NCBI RefSeq assembly: GCF_007990775.1 | Contig: NZ_BJXB01000014.1 | Span: 107,391 to 171,390 of the forward strand | Source of the DNA: Deinococcus cellulosilyticus NBRC 106333 = KACC 11606 | GTDB taxonomy: Bacteria > Deinococcota > Deinococci > Deinococcales > Deinococcaceae | Length of the DNA: 64,000 bases | Reading direction: 5' to 3' | In this document: positions 7,365 to 16,041 of the stretch, piece by piece | Position numbering within the stretch: position 1 is the stretch's first letter | Layout of the letters: each line of letters starts with the position of its first letter | Notes under the pieces: generated by a model | The model's database searches: none | The model's input: the letters and a program-made list of their open reading frames with translations, nothing else | Told to the model about the DNA's origin: nothing | Position numbers and translations under genes: made by a program

Positions 7365-8765
7365 ATGGACATTGCCCGCGAAGACCTGAGCCTGTTTCTG
7401 AACGCCTGCGCTGCTGCCACCGCACAGCGGGAGTTTTACAGTTCAGAGGAGGAGCAGCGGGTGTCCCTGACTTTTCTTCATGAGTACATTTGCGGAAACT
7501 ACCGCACCCTGTACGCCAGAACGCTGGCTGCAGGGATCAACCACCACAATCAGGCAGAGGTGATCTTTCAACTGCTGAGCACAGGGAAAGCCTGCCCGCC
7601 AGACTTCCGGGCCACCGAAAACCAGCTGATCACAGCTGCCCTCAGGCAATTGCCCTCCCAGAGGGCCTGGAAGTTGCTTCAGCGTTTGCAGCGCTCAAGG
7701 GTCAACAACCGGCGCACCCGCAAGGTGATCGAGGGGTTCATCCAGAGCCGCAACGACCTGCCTTTTGATGCTGTGAAGTACCGCCACAAGGTGAAAGCTT
7801 CCATGCAGCACGCCCACATGAAAAGCACCGGAGAGGTTTCCCGTTTCCTGTTCGAGGGACTGAAAAAACCTTTTGAGACCCCGCTGCTGGAGCAATATCG
7901 GACCGCCCACTACAGCAAAGAAGCCCTCTATGACCTGCCTTATTCCATTGCAGAGGGGTTTGCGGCAAAGCATGGTGTTTCCAGAAAGGATTTCCTGAAG
8001 CGCATCGAGGGAAAACTCACCGAGCGTGAACGCCTGAGGGTGCAAAACAGCAGCGAGGGCAAAATCCAGTTGAACCCTGAGAAGCTCAGCCTCACCGAGT
8101 TGTGCTCTTACGTGCTGGGTCTTTCTTTGCAGGAACGCCGCAGCAGGGGAGAAGAGCTGATGTCCTTTCTGACCCGTGCCACGCGGGCCACCCTGCGTCG
8201 CGCGGGAAGACTCCCTCTGCCCGAGCACAAAGTTGCAGCAATCCTGGACAACTCCTACTCATCCAGCGGGTCCAGCATGAAGCAGAACCGTCCTCTGGCG
8301 GTGGCGATGTCCGCTGATTTTCTGCTGGGAGCCTCCTGCAGCCAGTACCGCGCATTCTGGACCCATCCGGTGGGAAATCCCTTGCTCAACCATCCGAAAG
8401 GCCAGACCTACCTGGCAGAGCGTCTGCTGGATGCTCTGGAATGGGGAGCCCAGACAGTGCTGGTGGTCAGCGATGCCTGCGAGAACGATGTGCCTGATGC
8501 ATTCGAGCAGACTTATCAGGCCTACAGGCGAATGGGTGGGAAGGCCAGCATCATCCACCTGAGCCCTGTATTTGATGCGGAGACCTATCAGGTGAAACCC
8601 CTTTTAAAAGACTTGCCTGCGCTGGGCATCCGTGCAGGAGAGGACCTCGCGACCACCCTGGCCTTCGCGAGGTTCAGTGCCAGAGAAACCACCCTGCTGG
8701 AACTTGAAACCTACCTGCAGTCCCGCGTGGACGCCCTGATCGGGCAACTGGAGAGACAGCCATGA
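7365..8765 (+). CDS. vWA domain protein with TROVE/Ro60-like architecture
   Basis: 466 residues, no signal peptide. The first 270 or so residues are helical, with repeat-like segments (RQLPSQRAWKLLQRLQRS), resembling the HEAT-type TROVE module; the classical Ro60 motifs are not clearly present. The last 180 residues form a vWA domain with the MIDAS motif DNSYSSS (DxSxS) near 294 and a second acidic site VVSDACEND near 366. This order of domains is that of Ro60/Rsr, which binds Y RNA and misfolded RNAs. The ATG at 7365 has AAGGAG nine bases upstream; the 38 in-frame codons before it lie in the heptad repeat and are rejected. Its stop overlaps the start of the next gene by four bases. Known TROVE proteins are about 530 residues, so this one is short and divergent. 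Confidence 0.6.
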   Translation: MDIAREDLSLFLNACAAATAQREFYSSEEEQRVSLTFLHEYICGNYRTLYARTLAAGINHHNQAEVIFQLLSTGKACPPDFRATENQLITAALRQLPSQRAWKLLQRLQRSRVNNRRTRKVIEGFIQSRNDLPFDAVKYRHKVKASMQHAHMKSTGEVSRFLFEGLKKPFETPLLEQYRTAHYSKEALYDLPYSIAEGFAAKHGVSRKDFLKRIEGKLTERERLRVQNSSEGKIQLNPEKLSLTELCSYVLGLSLQERRSRGEELMSFLTRATRATLRRAGRLPLPEHKVAAILDNSYSSSGSSMKQNRPLAVAMSADFLLGASCSQYRAFWTHPVGNPLLNHPKGQTYLAERLLDALEWGAQTVLVVSDACENDVPDAFEQTYQAYRRMGGKASIIHLSPVFDAETYQVKPLLKDLPALGIRAGEDLATTLAFARFSARETTLLELETYLQSRVDALIGQLERQP

Positions 8766-9904
8766 GCACAGACACCCTGAACCTGACCGGCCTGCGCGCC
8801 GCACCCTCACAGGTGTGCGGGGCCTTCCGTCTGGTGCCGTTGCTGCGTGAGACCCCCTGCCTGGACGTGCGCATGACCCCTGAGCGTTACCAGCAGGCCT
8901 ACAGCCAGGTCAAACTGGACGATGGCACCGAATACTGGGCGTTCATTCCTCACGGGTACATCCTGGACTGGGCGAAGGGCAATGAAGCCACCGTCAGCAT
9001 GGGAGGACAATTGAAAAGGGCCACCCAGGGCAAGAGTCCGCCCGAATGGTTCACCATCCAGACCCACCACCGCATGGTGAAACGCCAGAACGCCAACAGG
9101 GTTCGCCTGCTGCCCCTGCACCTCAGCATGGAGGCTTTTCTGGGGCTGCACTTCGGAGGACCGGACATCGCATGGCCCGAGTACTCGAAGTACGCGAAAC
9201 GCTATGGACTGGGATTCCGCAGTGAAACAGCGGTCTCTGGAAGGGGCCTGTACAGGTTCGAAGAGGCCCTGCGCACCTTCGAAATCCATGAAGGCCAGGT
9301 GGGTGTCCTGATCTACACCGCAGAGAAACTGGCCAGTGTTTTTGTGGTGCCTACTCCTCAGGATTACCGCCTCCTGCACCAGACCCTGCTCGATGACTTC
9401 TATGGAGAGCTGATCTACAGGTACGCAGTGTGGCTGAACCATCAGGAATTGCCTGTCAAACTGGACGTGAAAAATGCCCGTTCCCTGTCTGACCTGCGCT
9501 CTGCTTTGCAGGAAGCCAGAACCCTCTGGGCCGAATTCAGCACCCAGGGCATGGGCCTGGATTTGCTGGGCCGCAGCATCCAGCGTGAGGTGATCTACAA
9601 GCCTGCCCAGTTGCGTCTGGAGCGCTTCATGACCGATCTGGACCTGAGCACCACCAACACCATCGGGGAGCGTCTGGTGCGCAGCAATGGCGAGGTGCTG
9701 TACCTGAAGACCTTCCAGCTTGGCGCAGACCAGACCAAAAGGGCATGGTGGCTGTCTCAGCTCGCGAAGCACCACTGGCACATTGACACCACAGCCCAGG
9801 CCCTGAACCTGACCCGGGATGAGGTGGTGCGGGGAATGCAGAGGGCAGGGTTCGGGTACCTGCTCAATCCAGAGTTGCTGAAAAGGGCCACCAGAAAGCG
9901 TTGA
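8762..9904 (+). CDS. Partner of the TROVE-like protein; possible ARPP-type domain with C-terminal HTH
   Basis: 380-residue soluble protein starting inside the stop codon of the vWA/TROVE-like gene (ATGA), hence translationally coupled. The central region (about 110-225) has the conserved-looking stretches MEAFLGLHFGGPDIAWPEY and VGVLIYTAEKLASVFVVP. From memory this recalls the ARPP domains that accompany RNA-repair and ADP-ribose-related gene clusters, but I am not sure. Residues about 340-365 (AQALNLTRDEVVRGMQRAGF) have the spacing of a Fis/NtrC-type helix-turn-helix. It could be a regulator or an RNA- or DNA-binding cofactor of the TROVE-like protein. A tandem array of eleven heptads starts directly after its stop codon. 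Confidence 0.6.
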   Translation: MSTDTLNLTGLRAAPSQVCGAFRLVPLLRETPCLDVRMTPERYQQAYSQVKLDDGTEYWAFIPHGYILDWAKGNEATVSMGGQLKRATQGKSPPEWFTIQTHHRMVKRQNANRVRLLPLHLSMEAFLGLHFGGPDIAWPEYSKYAKRYGLGFRSETAVSGRGLYRFEEALRTFEIHEGQVGVLIYTAEKLASVFVVPTPQDYRLLHQTLLDDFYGELIYRYAVWLNHQELPVKLDVKNARSLSDLRSALQEARTLWAEFSTQGMGLDLLGRSIQREVIYKPAQLRLERFMTDLDLSTTNTIGERLVRSNGEVLYLKTFQLGADQTKRAWWLSQLAKHHWHIDTTAQALNLTRDEVVRGMQRAGFGYLLNPELLKRATRKR

Positions 9905-9981
9905 GTTCAGCCTTCTGATTTTAGCCCTCGGCGCTTGGCTCTCGGCTCTCGGCTTTTTGCCTTCAGCCTTCTGCCTTCTGC
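9905..9981 (-). repeat. Tandem array of eleven 7-base units (E3)
   Basis: Read on the minus strand from 9981, the sequence is an unbroken run of eleven heptads: GCAGAAG twice, GCTGAAG, GCAAAAA, GCCGAGA twice, GCCAAGC, GCCGAGG, GCTAAAA, TCAGAAG, GCTGAAC. Every unit but one begins GC and positions 4-6 are purine rich. It occupies the whole 77 bases after the upstream stop codon. Unlike the other elements it has no facing partner array. Confidence 0.85.
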
Positions 9982-10022
9982 AAATTGCATGCCTCCAACC
10001 TTCCAAATCTGCAGAAATCCCC

Positions 10023-10028
10023 TAAAAT
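10023..10028 (+). promoter_or_regulatory. -10 box TAAAAT for a leaderless start
   Basis: TAAAAT lies seven bases before the ATG at 10036, the spacing of leaderless Deinococcus promoters. It argues for 10036 rather than the ATG at 10027 or 9985, which lie within or before the box. Confidence 0.6.
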
Positions 10029-10035
10029 GACGTGT

Positions 10036-10527
10036 ATGGACTTCCTCACCCCGGAGCAGCTCCAGACCCTGCGCGCCCCTCTGATCCGCGAAGAGAGCAG
10101 CGAGGTGCTGGAACGCCTCAACACGCTATTTGCACATGACTGGAGTCTGGAACTCGATGTGTTCGATGTGGAACACCCCACCGTCCGGGCACGCCTTCGC
10201 ATCCAACACATCACCCGTGATGGACTGGGACAGGCAGAAAGCCTAAAAGAGGCTGAAAAAAGAGCCTTGCTGAGTGCAGCACGTGTTCTGGGCATGGGTA
10301 CAGGGGAGGCCACTGCACAGGCCAGCACCGCACCTGCTGAACCTGCCAAACCCAAAGCCCACCAGCACATTGATGAATTGATGGAAAAATGCAACCAGGT
10401 GGGTCTGGGCCTGGAAGCGGCCAAACTGAGCATGCAGTACAAAGGCTACGGCGAAACCCTCGAAGACAGCCGCAAGCTCTACGTCGCCCTCAGGGAACTC
10501 CTGAAGAAGAACGGGCACCATGCTTAA
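10036..10527 (+). CDS. Rad52/DdrA-like single-strand annealing protein (candidate)
   Basis: 163-residue protein starting MDFLTPEQLQ. Residues about 15-85 (VLERLNTLFAHDWSLELDVF, PTVRARLRIQHITRDGLGQA, ALLSAARVLGMG) follow the beta-beta-beta-alpha pattern of the Rad52/Rad22 core, including the WSxE strand, the VRARLxI strand and the helix that in DdrA reads DALKRxAVxFGIG. DdrA protects DNA ends in D. radiodurans. Here the helix lacks the usual DALKR sequence and the C-terminal half (Ala/Pro linker, then a helical EKCNQVGLGLEAAKL segment) is not familiar. It overlaps the next gene by eight bases. Family assignment is a hypothesis from pattern similarity only; it could be an unrelated small Deinococcus protein. 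Confidence 0.4.
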   Translation: MDFLTPEQLQTLRAPLIREESSEVLERLNTLFAHDWSLELDVFDVEHPTVRARLRIQHITRDGLGQAESLKEAEKRALLSAARVLGMGTGEATAQASTAPAEPAKPKAHQHIDELMEKCNQVGLGLEAAKLSMQYKGYGETLEDSRKLYVALRELLKKNGHHA

Positions 10528-11284
10528 GGTTTACGCCATCGGAGACGTGCATGCCAGCTGGGGCCACCTCTGGCGTGCCCTCAAAGCCACCCCCCTGATT
10601 GACGACCAGGGGAACCCCACCGCCCTGATGAAGTCGGGAGATTACCAGCTTGTTCTGACCGGGGACCTCATCCACCCCAAGACCCTGATGGAATACTCCC
10701 TGATGACCGGCATCGACAATTTTGATCCTGAAAACCCCCAGCACCTGTCGAGTGCAGCCCGTTCCCAGATCCGTGAACTGAACCGCCTGAAGCGCACCTT
10801 CGATGCCTGTGAGGGCAACATGCACATTCTGCTGGGCAACCACGACGATGCAGCCCTGACCCACAAGTTCAGCCTGGGCTCGGGGTTTGGCACCAAGCAC
10901 AATGAGTTTGACCCTTCCAAAGGCGGCCGGGAATTCCCTGAAGAGTTGCGGACCTGGATGGAAAGCTTCCCCAGAGAGATCATTGTGGGGCGCACCCACT
11001 TTGCCCATGTGGGACCCATGCCCACCCATGCCATCTTCGATGAGTTCTTCTATTCCACCCGGGAGCACAAAACCTGGTGGGAGGAACACCCAGACTGGGT
11101 GGAGATGTTCGGATATGTCTTCGGGGTTTATGGTCATACGGTGATGAAAGACGGCATCCACATGGACGCAGAGCAACGGGTCGCAATGATTGATGCGCTG
11201 GAAGCCGGTCAAATTCTGGAACTCACCTTTGGGCCGGACCTTTCCCAGAAACCAGAAGCCAGAATCTTAAGCTTTAAAGCCTAA
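10520..11284 (+). CDS. Calcineurin-like metallophosphatase
   Basis: 254 residues with the five metal-binding blocks of the metallophosphoesterase fold: GDVHAS at about 8-13, TGDLIH near 50, LLGNHDD near 108, a histidine in the HFAHVGPMP segment, and a final YGHT near 212. The order and the GNHD block fit the PPP/ApaH-like branch that acts on phosphoproteins, dinucleoside polyphosphates or RNA caps. No signal peptide, so cytosolic. It is translated from an ATG inside the last codons of the Rad52-like gene, so both come from one message and may share a stress or nucleic-acid related role. Confidence 0.88.
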   Translation: MLKVYAIGDVHASWGHLWRALKATPLIDDQGNPTALMKSGDYQLVLTGDLIHPKTLMEYSLMTGIDNFDPENPQHLSSAARSQIRELNRLKRTFDACEGNMHILLGNHDDAALTHKFSLGSGFGTKHNEFDPSKGGREFPEELRTWMESFPREIIVGRTHFAHVGPMPTHAIFDEFFYSTREHKTWWEEHPDWVEMFGYVFGVYGHTVMKDGIHMDAEQRVAMIDALEAGQILELTFGPDLSQKPEARILSFKA

Positions 11285-11289
11285 GGGTG

Positions 11290-11318
11290 TTGACATAAAT
11301 CCTGGGGTCATATATAGT
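11290..11318 (+). promoter_or_regulatory. Sigma-A promoter of the tRNA-Asp/Phe unit
   Basis: TTGACA (11290-11295), a 17-base spacer and TATAGT (11313-11318), 37 bases before the mature tRNA-Asp end. It is the best housekeeping promoter in the window. Confidence 0.85.
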
Positions 11319-11354
11319 TTTCTTCGCTGAAGGGCACGCCCGGAAGCGCAAGAG

Positions 11355-11431
<77 letters not shown>

Positions 11432-11435
11432 CTCT

Positions 11436-11511
<76 letters not shown>

Positions 11512-11515
11512 CAAT

Positions 11516-11548
11516 CCCCAGATGGAACTCCCATCTGGGGTTTTTTTT
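11516..11548 (+). terminator. Intrinsic terminator of the tRNA pair
   Basis: Ten-base stem CCCCAGATGG / CCATCTGGGG with loop AACTC and eight T residues immediately after, five bases past the tRNA-Phe CCA. Confidence 0.95.
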
Positions 11549-11595
11549 GGTGATCATGCCCTGGGTGAGCACAGCTAAAGCTCGAGACCCAGACG

Positions 11596-11629
11596 AAAAA
11601 GGAGGACTGGAATTCCAGTCCTCCTTTTT
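11596..11629. terminator. Bidirectional terminator
   Basis: Perfect palindrome: five A, GGAGGACTGG, AATT, CCAGTCCTCC, five T. It serves the minus-strand BIG2/RCC1 lipoprotein gene ending at 11653 and backs up the tRNA terminator. Confidence 0.9.
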
Positions 11630-11652
11630 GTTGCAGATGGATTTGAAGATGT

Positions 11653-14600
11653 TCAGGGTTGAGGCACAAGAATCGGGGTGCTGGAGGACTGGAGGGAGAG
11701 AACCCCCAGCTGATTGTCGCTATTGGCTCCCCAGCAGTAGCTCTTGTTGTCCATGGAAATTCCACAGGTGTGAAAGACTCCAGCCACCACAGTTTTGAAC
11801 AGCACAGGGCCAACTGCAGGTGTAGGGGTCAGGTGAACGGATGTCATGGTTCCATTTCCAAACCTGCCCCCCAGATTTTTGCCCCAGCAGTAAACTTTCT
11901 GATCGGTGGCCACTGCACAAACGTAACCATGATCCGGGCCGGACAACGAACTGAGGCCATTGCCTGCAGAAATGCTGGTGAACTGCAAGGCGGTGTTGAC
12001 AGCTTTGGGGACAATGCTGCGGAACTGGGTGCCATCTCCCAGTTGACCTTCGAAGTTGGCTCCCCAGCAGTAGGCTTTCTGGTCAAGGGTGAGGGCACAG
12101 GTGAAGCTCTGTCCAGTGGTCACCGTGGAGAACTGCAGGTCTCCGAAGACCAGCTGGGGGACGGCAGTGCTGGTCAGGGTTCCGTTGCCCAGCTGTCCTT
12201 CAGAGTTGGAACCCCAGCAATAGATGGTGTGTTCAGGGGTCACACCACAAGTGTGGTTTTCAGCTGTGGAAAGGGAGGTAAAGGTGTGGCCCCCCTGCAC
12301 TGGATAAGGCACTGCTGCGACCGGGTCAGGAATGGCAGCAATGCCCAGGTGGTCCCCTTTTTCGCCCCAGCAGTAAGCTTTCTGATCGGTGGTGAGACCA
12401 CAGGTGTGGGCTCGATAACCTGCCACCAGAGAAGCCCAGTTGTTGCCCACCGTGGGACCCGTGAGGTTGATGCCTCCATTTCCAAACTGCCCCCGGCTGT
12501 TGTCTCCATAGCACTGGGCGGTGTGGTCCACCGTCACCCAGCAGGCGTAGTACGTGCTGTTGGTGTGGACAAAACCAGCAGCAATGCTGATGACGCTTTT
12601 GTTCTCAGGCACCGCCGTGGGCAACCCCTGGACAGGAGACTCTCCCCAGCAGTAGCCCCGGTCATCCAGACCAATTCCACAACTGAGTTTGCGTTTCAGT
12701 GAAAAAGCCTTGAAGTCCTGGATGTTTCTGTGGGGGACTGTGAGGGACACACCTCCAACACTCGAGTTTCTGGCTGCAACGCCCAATTGCTCGAATTCGT
12801 TGTTGCCCCAGCAGACCACTTTCTGGTCTGTACGGATGGCACAGACATGACTGTTCCCGGCCGACACAGCTGTCAGAGGGACATCCGTTGCCACTTTGTT
12901 TCCGCCACAATAGGTTTCCTGAGTGGCGGTGATGCCACAGGGCAGTCCTGTTTCTCCAATGATGCTGGCAAAAACAATTTCTGTGTTGTTCGCATCTTTG
13001 ACAACCTGTGGTTCACTGTTCTTGGTCCAGCAATATGCCCTGTTGTTGGTTGCAAAGGCACAGATTCTGCCGCTCCCAGTGGGGATCAGGTCCTGAAAGT
13101 TCAGGTCTGGCAGGATGGGGGAGGGCGTCATGTTGCCAGACCAGCAGTAAACTTTCTGACTGGTGGTCAGACCACAGAAATGGTGGTGACCGGCCCCAAT
13201 CTCAGTGAAGTTCAGATTTCCTGTAACAGGTTCAGGAGTCGATGGAAACAAAGACATGGGGCTGCCCCAGCACATCGCAGTGCCACTGGGGGCAAGGACA
13301 CAAATGCTGTGTGGTGGGTCTTCCTCGAGTATGGATTGGGCTCCAAAAGCCACAGCGGTGACCGTCATTCCATTGAGCCCCATATAAGATTCGTTGCAAA
13401 TGACCTGTCCTGCGGCATTCAGACCACAGACCAGAGTTCTGGCAAGGTTGCTGGTGTCGATCAAAGACACCACATTCATTCCTGCACTGAGGCCAGTCGG
13501 AATGGTGGGTGTGGTCAGCCCATCCCCCCAGCAGTAGATGTCTTTGGTGGTGCTCAGACCACAGATGAACGTTTCAGAGGTGCCCATCAGTGAGCTGAAC
13601 TTCAGGTTTCCTGTGACAGGGGTGGGTGGACCTGCAGGGGAAATGAATCCAGCACCCATCTGACCCACATCGTTTTTTCCCCAGCAGGTGGCTTCTCCTG
13701 CAGCGTTCAGGGCGCAACTGGTGTGGCCAAATGCAGTGATCTGGGCACTTGAGAACGTGGATGAAATGACATTCAGGGTGACTGTGGCGGTCTGGCCATC
13801 GGCACTGGTGGCAGTGATGGTGGCCTGTCCAATGGCCACAGCAGTCACGAGCCCTGAGGCATTCACCGTGACTGCATTGCTGTTGCTGCTCCAGGTGACC
13901 GGTAGATTGGCATTCAGCTGTCTTGTGTTCCCCACTTCCAGTGTGGTTGAAACAGGTGAAATGGCCAGTCGGGTTTTCACTGTGATGGTGACCGTGGCAA
14001 TCTTGGGTTCTGCAGTCTGTGCGGTCAGTGTGGCTGTGCCCTCACGCAATGCAGTGACTTTGCCGGTGGCATCCACCGTGAAGATGGAGGTGTCACTGCT
14101 GCTCCAACTGGTGACCGGTTCACTGGCACGGTACTGCTGGGTGTCTCCAGCGTACAGGAAAGTCCTGCTGTCGTCCCGGGTGATCACAAGGGCTGTTTTC
14201 ACCTCAATGGGCAAAATGGCCTGTCGGCCATCTGCGGTGGTGGCAGTGATGAAGGAGGCCCCCACCTTGACTCCGGTGAGCAGTCCAGTGTTGTCAATTG
14301 TGGCAACGGAGGTGTCACTGCTGCTCCATCCGACCACCGGTTCACTGGCGACCAACTGGCTGGTTCTTCCCACCTGAATGGCCCCGCCCATCACCGTGAT
14401 GGCAGGGGCAACTTTGACTTCGATTTCCACGGTGGCCTTGCGACCATCAGCGGCAGTGGCAGTGATGGTGGTTTTGCCCAGTGCTTTGGCAGTGACTTTT
14501 CCGGTGTTGTCCACCGTGGCCACCGTGGTGTTGCTGCTCGTCCAGGTCACGGTGTCATTGGCGGTCAGCTGCAGGGTTTTGTTCGGGGTCAGAACGCCAC

Positions 14601-15141
14601 CTGCAGGGGTGATGGCGAGGTCTGGGGCAGCTTTGACCTCGATTTCCACGGTGGCCTTGCGACCATCAGTGGCAGTGGCAGTGGCAGTGATGGTGGTTTT
14701 GCCCAGTGCTTTGGCAGTGACCAGTCCAGTGGCACTGATGGTGGCCACAGTGGTGTTGCTGCTGATCCAGGTGACACTCTCGCTGGCATTGAGCTGCAAC
14801 GTTTTGCCAGGGGCCAGCTGACCTCCTGGTGGGGTGATGGTGATGCTGGATTTGACTTCCAGTTGAGCGGTGGCTTTGCGACCATCGGTTGTGGTGGCCG
14901 TGAGGGTGGTTTTGCCTGGGGCTTTGCCAGTGGCGAGACCGGAGTTGTCGATGGTGGCGACAGTGGTGTTGCTGCTGATCCAGGTGGCGGTTTCGGTGGC
15001 GGTGAATTTGAAGGTTTTGCCGACTTCGACGGTGGCACTTTCGGGCTGGATTTTGACTGCAGGCCTGGGGGTGACGGGGTTGCAGGCAGTGAACAGCAAC
15101 ACCAGAAAGAGGAGGAAAAATGGGACAGGACGGACCATCAT
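11653..15141 (-). CDS. Large surface lipoprotein with BIG2 and RCC1-like repeats
   Basis: 1162 residues. The start at 15141 (MMVRPVPFF) has AAAGGAG before it and gives a lipoprotein signal ending LLFTAC (lipobox Cys at about 20); the longer frame to 15348 lacks a ribosome-binding site. Six BIG2 immunoglobulin-like repeats of about 70-75 residues follow (each with SSxTxVATxxxxGxVTAxxxGxxTITA and ending TVEIEVK or similar), then about 15 RCC1-like repeats built on CGL...QKxYCWGxNxxGQLG. Nearly every RCC1 unit has two Cys about ten residues apart, suggesting one disulfide per blade, consistent with an extracellular beta-propeller. Neighbouring BIG2 repeats are almost identical at DNA level (14422 and 14641), a sign of recent duplication. 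Role: probably adhesion or envelope binding. Confidence 0.88.
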   Translation of the reverse strand: MMVRPVPFFLLFLVLLFTACNPVTPRPAVKIQPESATVEVGKTFKFTATETATWISSNTTVATIDNSGLATGKAPGKTTLTATTTDGRKATAQLEVKSSITITPPGGQLAPGKTLQLNASESVTWISSNTTVATISATGLVTAKALGKTTITATATATDGRKATVEIEVKAAPDLAITPAGGVLTPNKTLQLTANDTVTWTSSNTTVATVDNTGKVTAKALGKTTITATAADGRKATVEIEVKVAPAITVMGGAIQVGRTSQLVASEPVVGWSSSDTSVATIDNTGLLTGVKVGASFITATTADGRQAILPIEVKTALVITRDDSRTFLYAGDTQQYRASEPVTSWSSSDTSIFTVDATGKVTALREGTATLTAQTAEPKIATVTITVKTRLAISPVSTTLEVGNTRQLNANLPVTWSSNSNAVTVNASGLVTAVAIGQATITATSADGQTATVTLNVISSTFSSAQITAFGHTSCALNAAGEATCWGKNDVGQMGAGFISPAGPPTPVTGNLKFSSLMGTSETFICGLSTTKDIYCWGDGLTTPTIPTGLSAGMNVVSLIDTSNLARTLVCGLNAAGQVICNESYMGLNGMTVTAVAFGAQSILEEDPPHSICVLAPSGTAMCWGSPMSLFPSTPEPVTGNLNFTEIGAGHHHFCGLTTSQKVYCWSGNMTPSPILPDLNFQDLIPTGSGRICAFATNNRAYCWTKNSEPQVVKDANNTEIVFASIIGETGLPCGITATQETYCGGNKVATDVPLTAVSAGNSHVCAIRTDQKVVCWGNNEFEQLGVAARNSSVGGVSLTVPHRNIQDFKAFSLKRKLSCGIGLDDRGYCWGESPVQGLPTAVPENKSVISIAAGFVHTNSTYYACWVTVDHTAQCYGDNSRGQFGNGGINLTGPTVGNNWASLVAGYRAHTCGLTTDQKAYCWGEKGDHLGIAAIPDPVAAVPYPVQGGHTFTSLSTAENHTCGVTPEHTIYCWGSNSEGQLGNGTLTSTAVPQLVFGDLQFSTVTTGQSFTCALTLDQKAYCWGANFEGQLGDGTQFRSIVPKAVNTALQFTSISAGNGLSSLSGPDHGYVCAVATDQKVYCWGKNLGGRFGNGTMTSVHLTPTPAVGPVLFKTVVAGVFHTCGISMDNKSYCWGANSDNQLGVLSLQSSSTPILVPQP

Positions 15142-15471
15142 GAGCACTCCTTTGCATGAAAAAACACAATCTACAACTCTGCTGAACTGGGCTGCAAATG
15201 ATAAGGCAGAGACCAAGTCCATTTTACACCTTCCTCTTTTTCTTTCAGGTGACGGATTTGAATGAATCCCTGAGCAGGGAAAAATGGCATGGTCTGATTG
15301 AAGAAAGAGAAAAGCAGAAAAATTGAGTTCAAAGGTCAAAAAACCCACCCTTCATGCATGTTCAACGGCTGAGATGTTGAACCTGACCCATAAAGACGTG
15401 AAATGTGGCATGGTGGAAGGCATGGGAATCCGTGTCGTGCCTTTTGTGCAGGGCGATCTGCCAGATCTGTG
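15142..15471. other. Intergenic region without a recognised gene
   Basis: About 330 bases between the start of the lipoprotein gene and the tRNA-Thr promoter. It is purine rich near 15290-15350. I see no convincing ORF, hairpin or repeat array; the 69-codon upstream extension of the lipoprotein frame runs through it but lacks translation signals. Confidence 0.6.
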
Positions 15472-15500
15472 TTGCCAAGCAGGGGCTTGCATGCTAAAAT
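15472..15500 (+). promoter_or_regulatory. Promoter of tRNA-Thr
   Basis: TTGCCA (15472-15477), a 17-base spacer and TAAAAT (15495-15500), about 60 bases before the mature tRNA. Confidence 0.8.
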
Positions 15501-15560
15501 AATTGCCGTTCTCGTTGCCTGTGGAGTATGTGTCAGACACCGAAACAGAAAAAATGATGT

Positions 15561-15635
<75 letters not shown>

Positions 15636-15640
15636 CAAAA

Positions 15641-15666
15641 AATTCCCGCAAGAAGCGGGAATTTTT
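15641..15666 (+). terminator. Intrinsic terminator of tRNA-Thr
   Basis: Nine-base stem AATTCCCGC / GCGGGAATT, loop AAGAA, then a T run; begins six bases after the CCA end. Confidence 0.92.
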
Positions 15667-15901
15667 CATGTCCTGGGCTGTTCTGCCTCTGTGCCCTGTC
15701 CGGGAGTACCCCTGGCCCTGAGCCCAGGAAGCACGGTGTCTTTTTGATGGGTTCACCTTCAGCATTGAAAATTGAAAGTGTCTGTTTTGTGTAACCAAAC
15801 AATAAATGTATGGTTTTTGTAAGATCACATGTATACAATGTTCTTAAAGTTCTCAATGCCTCAGCGATGTCTTTCGCACAGTCTTGAAGGTGGTGACCCC
15901 C

Positions 15902-16009
15902 ATGTTTTGGATTCTGCTGTCTCTTCTTGCCCTTTTCTTCTTCCTGACCAGATGGATTCTCATTCTGGAGTCGCGAGAGCTACAGGAAACTGTGATCGCT
16001 GAACGATAA
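15902..16009 (+). CDS. Small single-helix membrane protein (35 aa)
   Basis: Short ORF beginning MFWILLSLLALFFFLTRWIL: one strong membrane helix, then a charged cytosolic tail (ESRELQETVIAER). GAAGGTGG lies about nine bases before the ATG, and a hairpin (ATGACCCC / GGGGTCAT, 16023-16045) followed by CTTTT lies just after the stop. Unrecognised; the hydrophobic composition plus signals on both sides support it being real. The preceding 230 bases after the tRNA terminator hold no other gene I can support. Confidence 0.4.
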   Translation: MFWILLSLLALFFFLTRWILILESRELQETVIAER

Positions 16010-16041
16010 ATAAGGACTGTCCATGACCCCTGACCCAGGGG

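Noticed and set aside
13650..15040. Regular repeats suggesting a CRISPR array or satellite
   Set aside because: They are the BIG2 domain repeats of a coding gene, with 70-75 codon period and no unique spacers. No CRISPR array was seen in the window.
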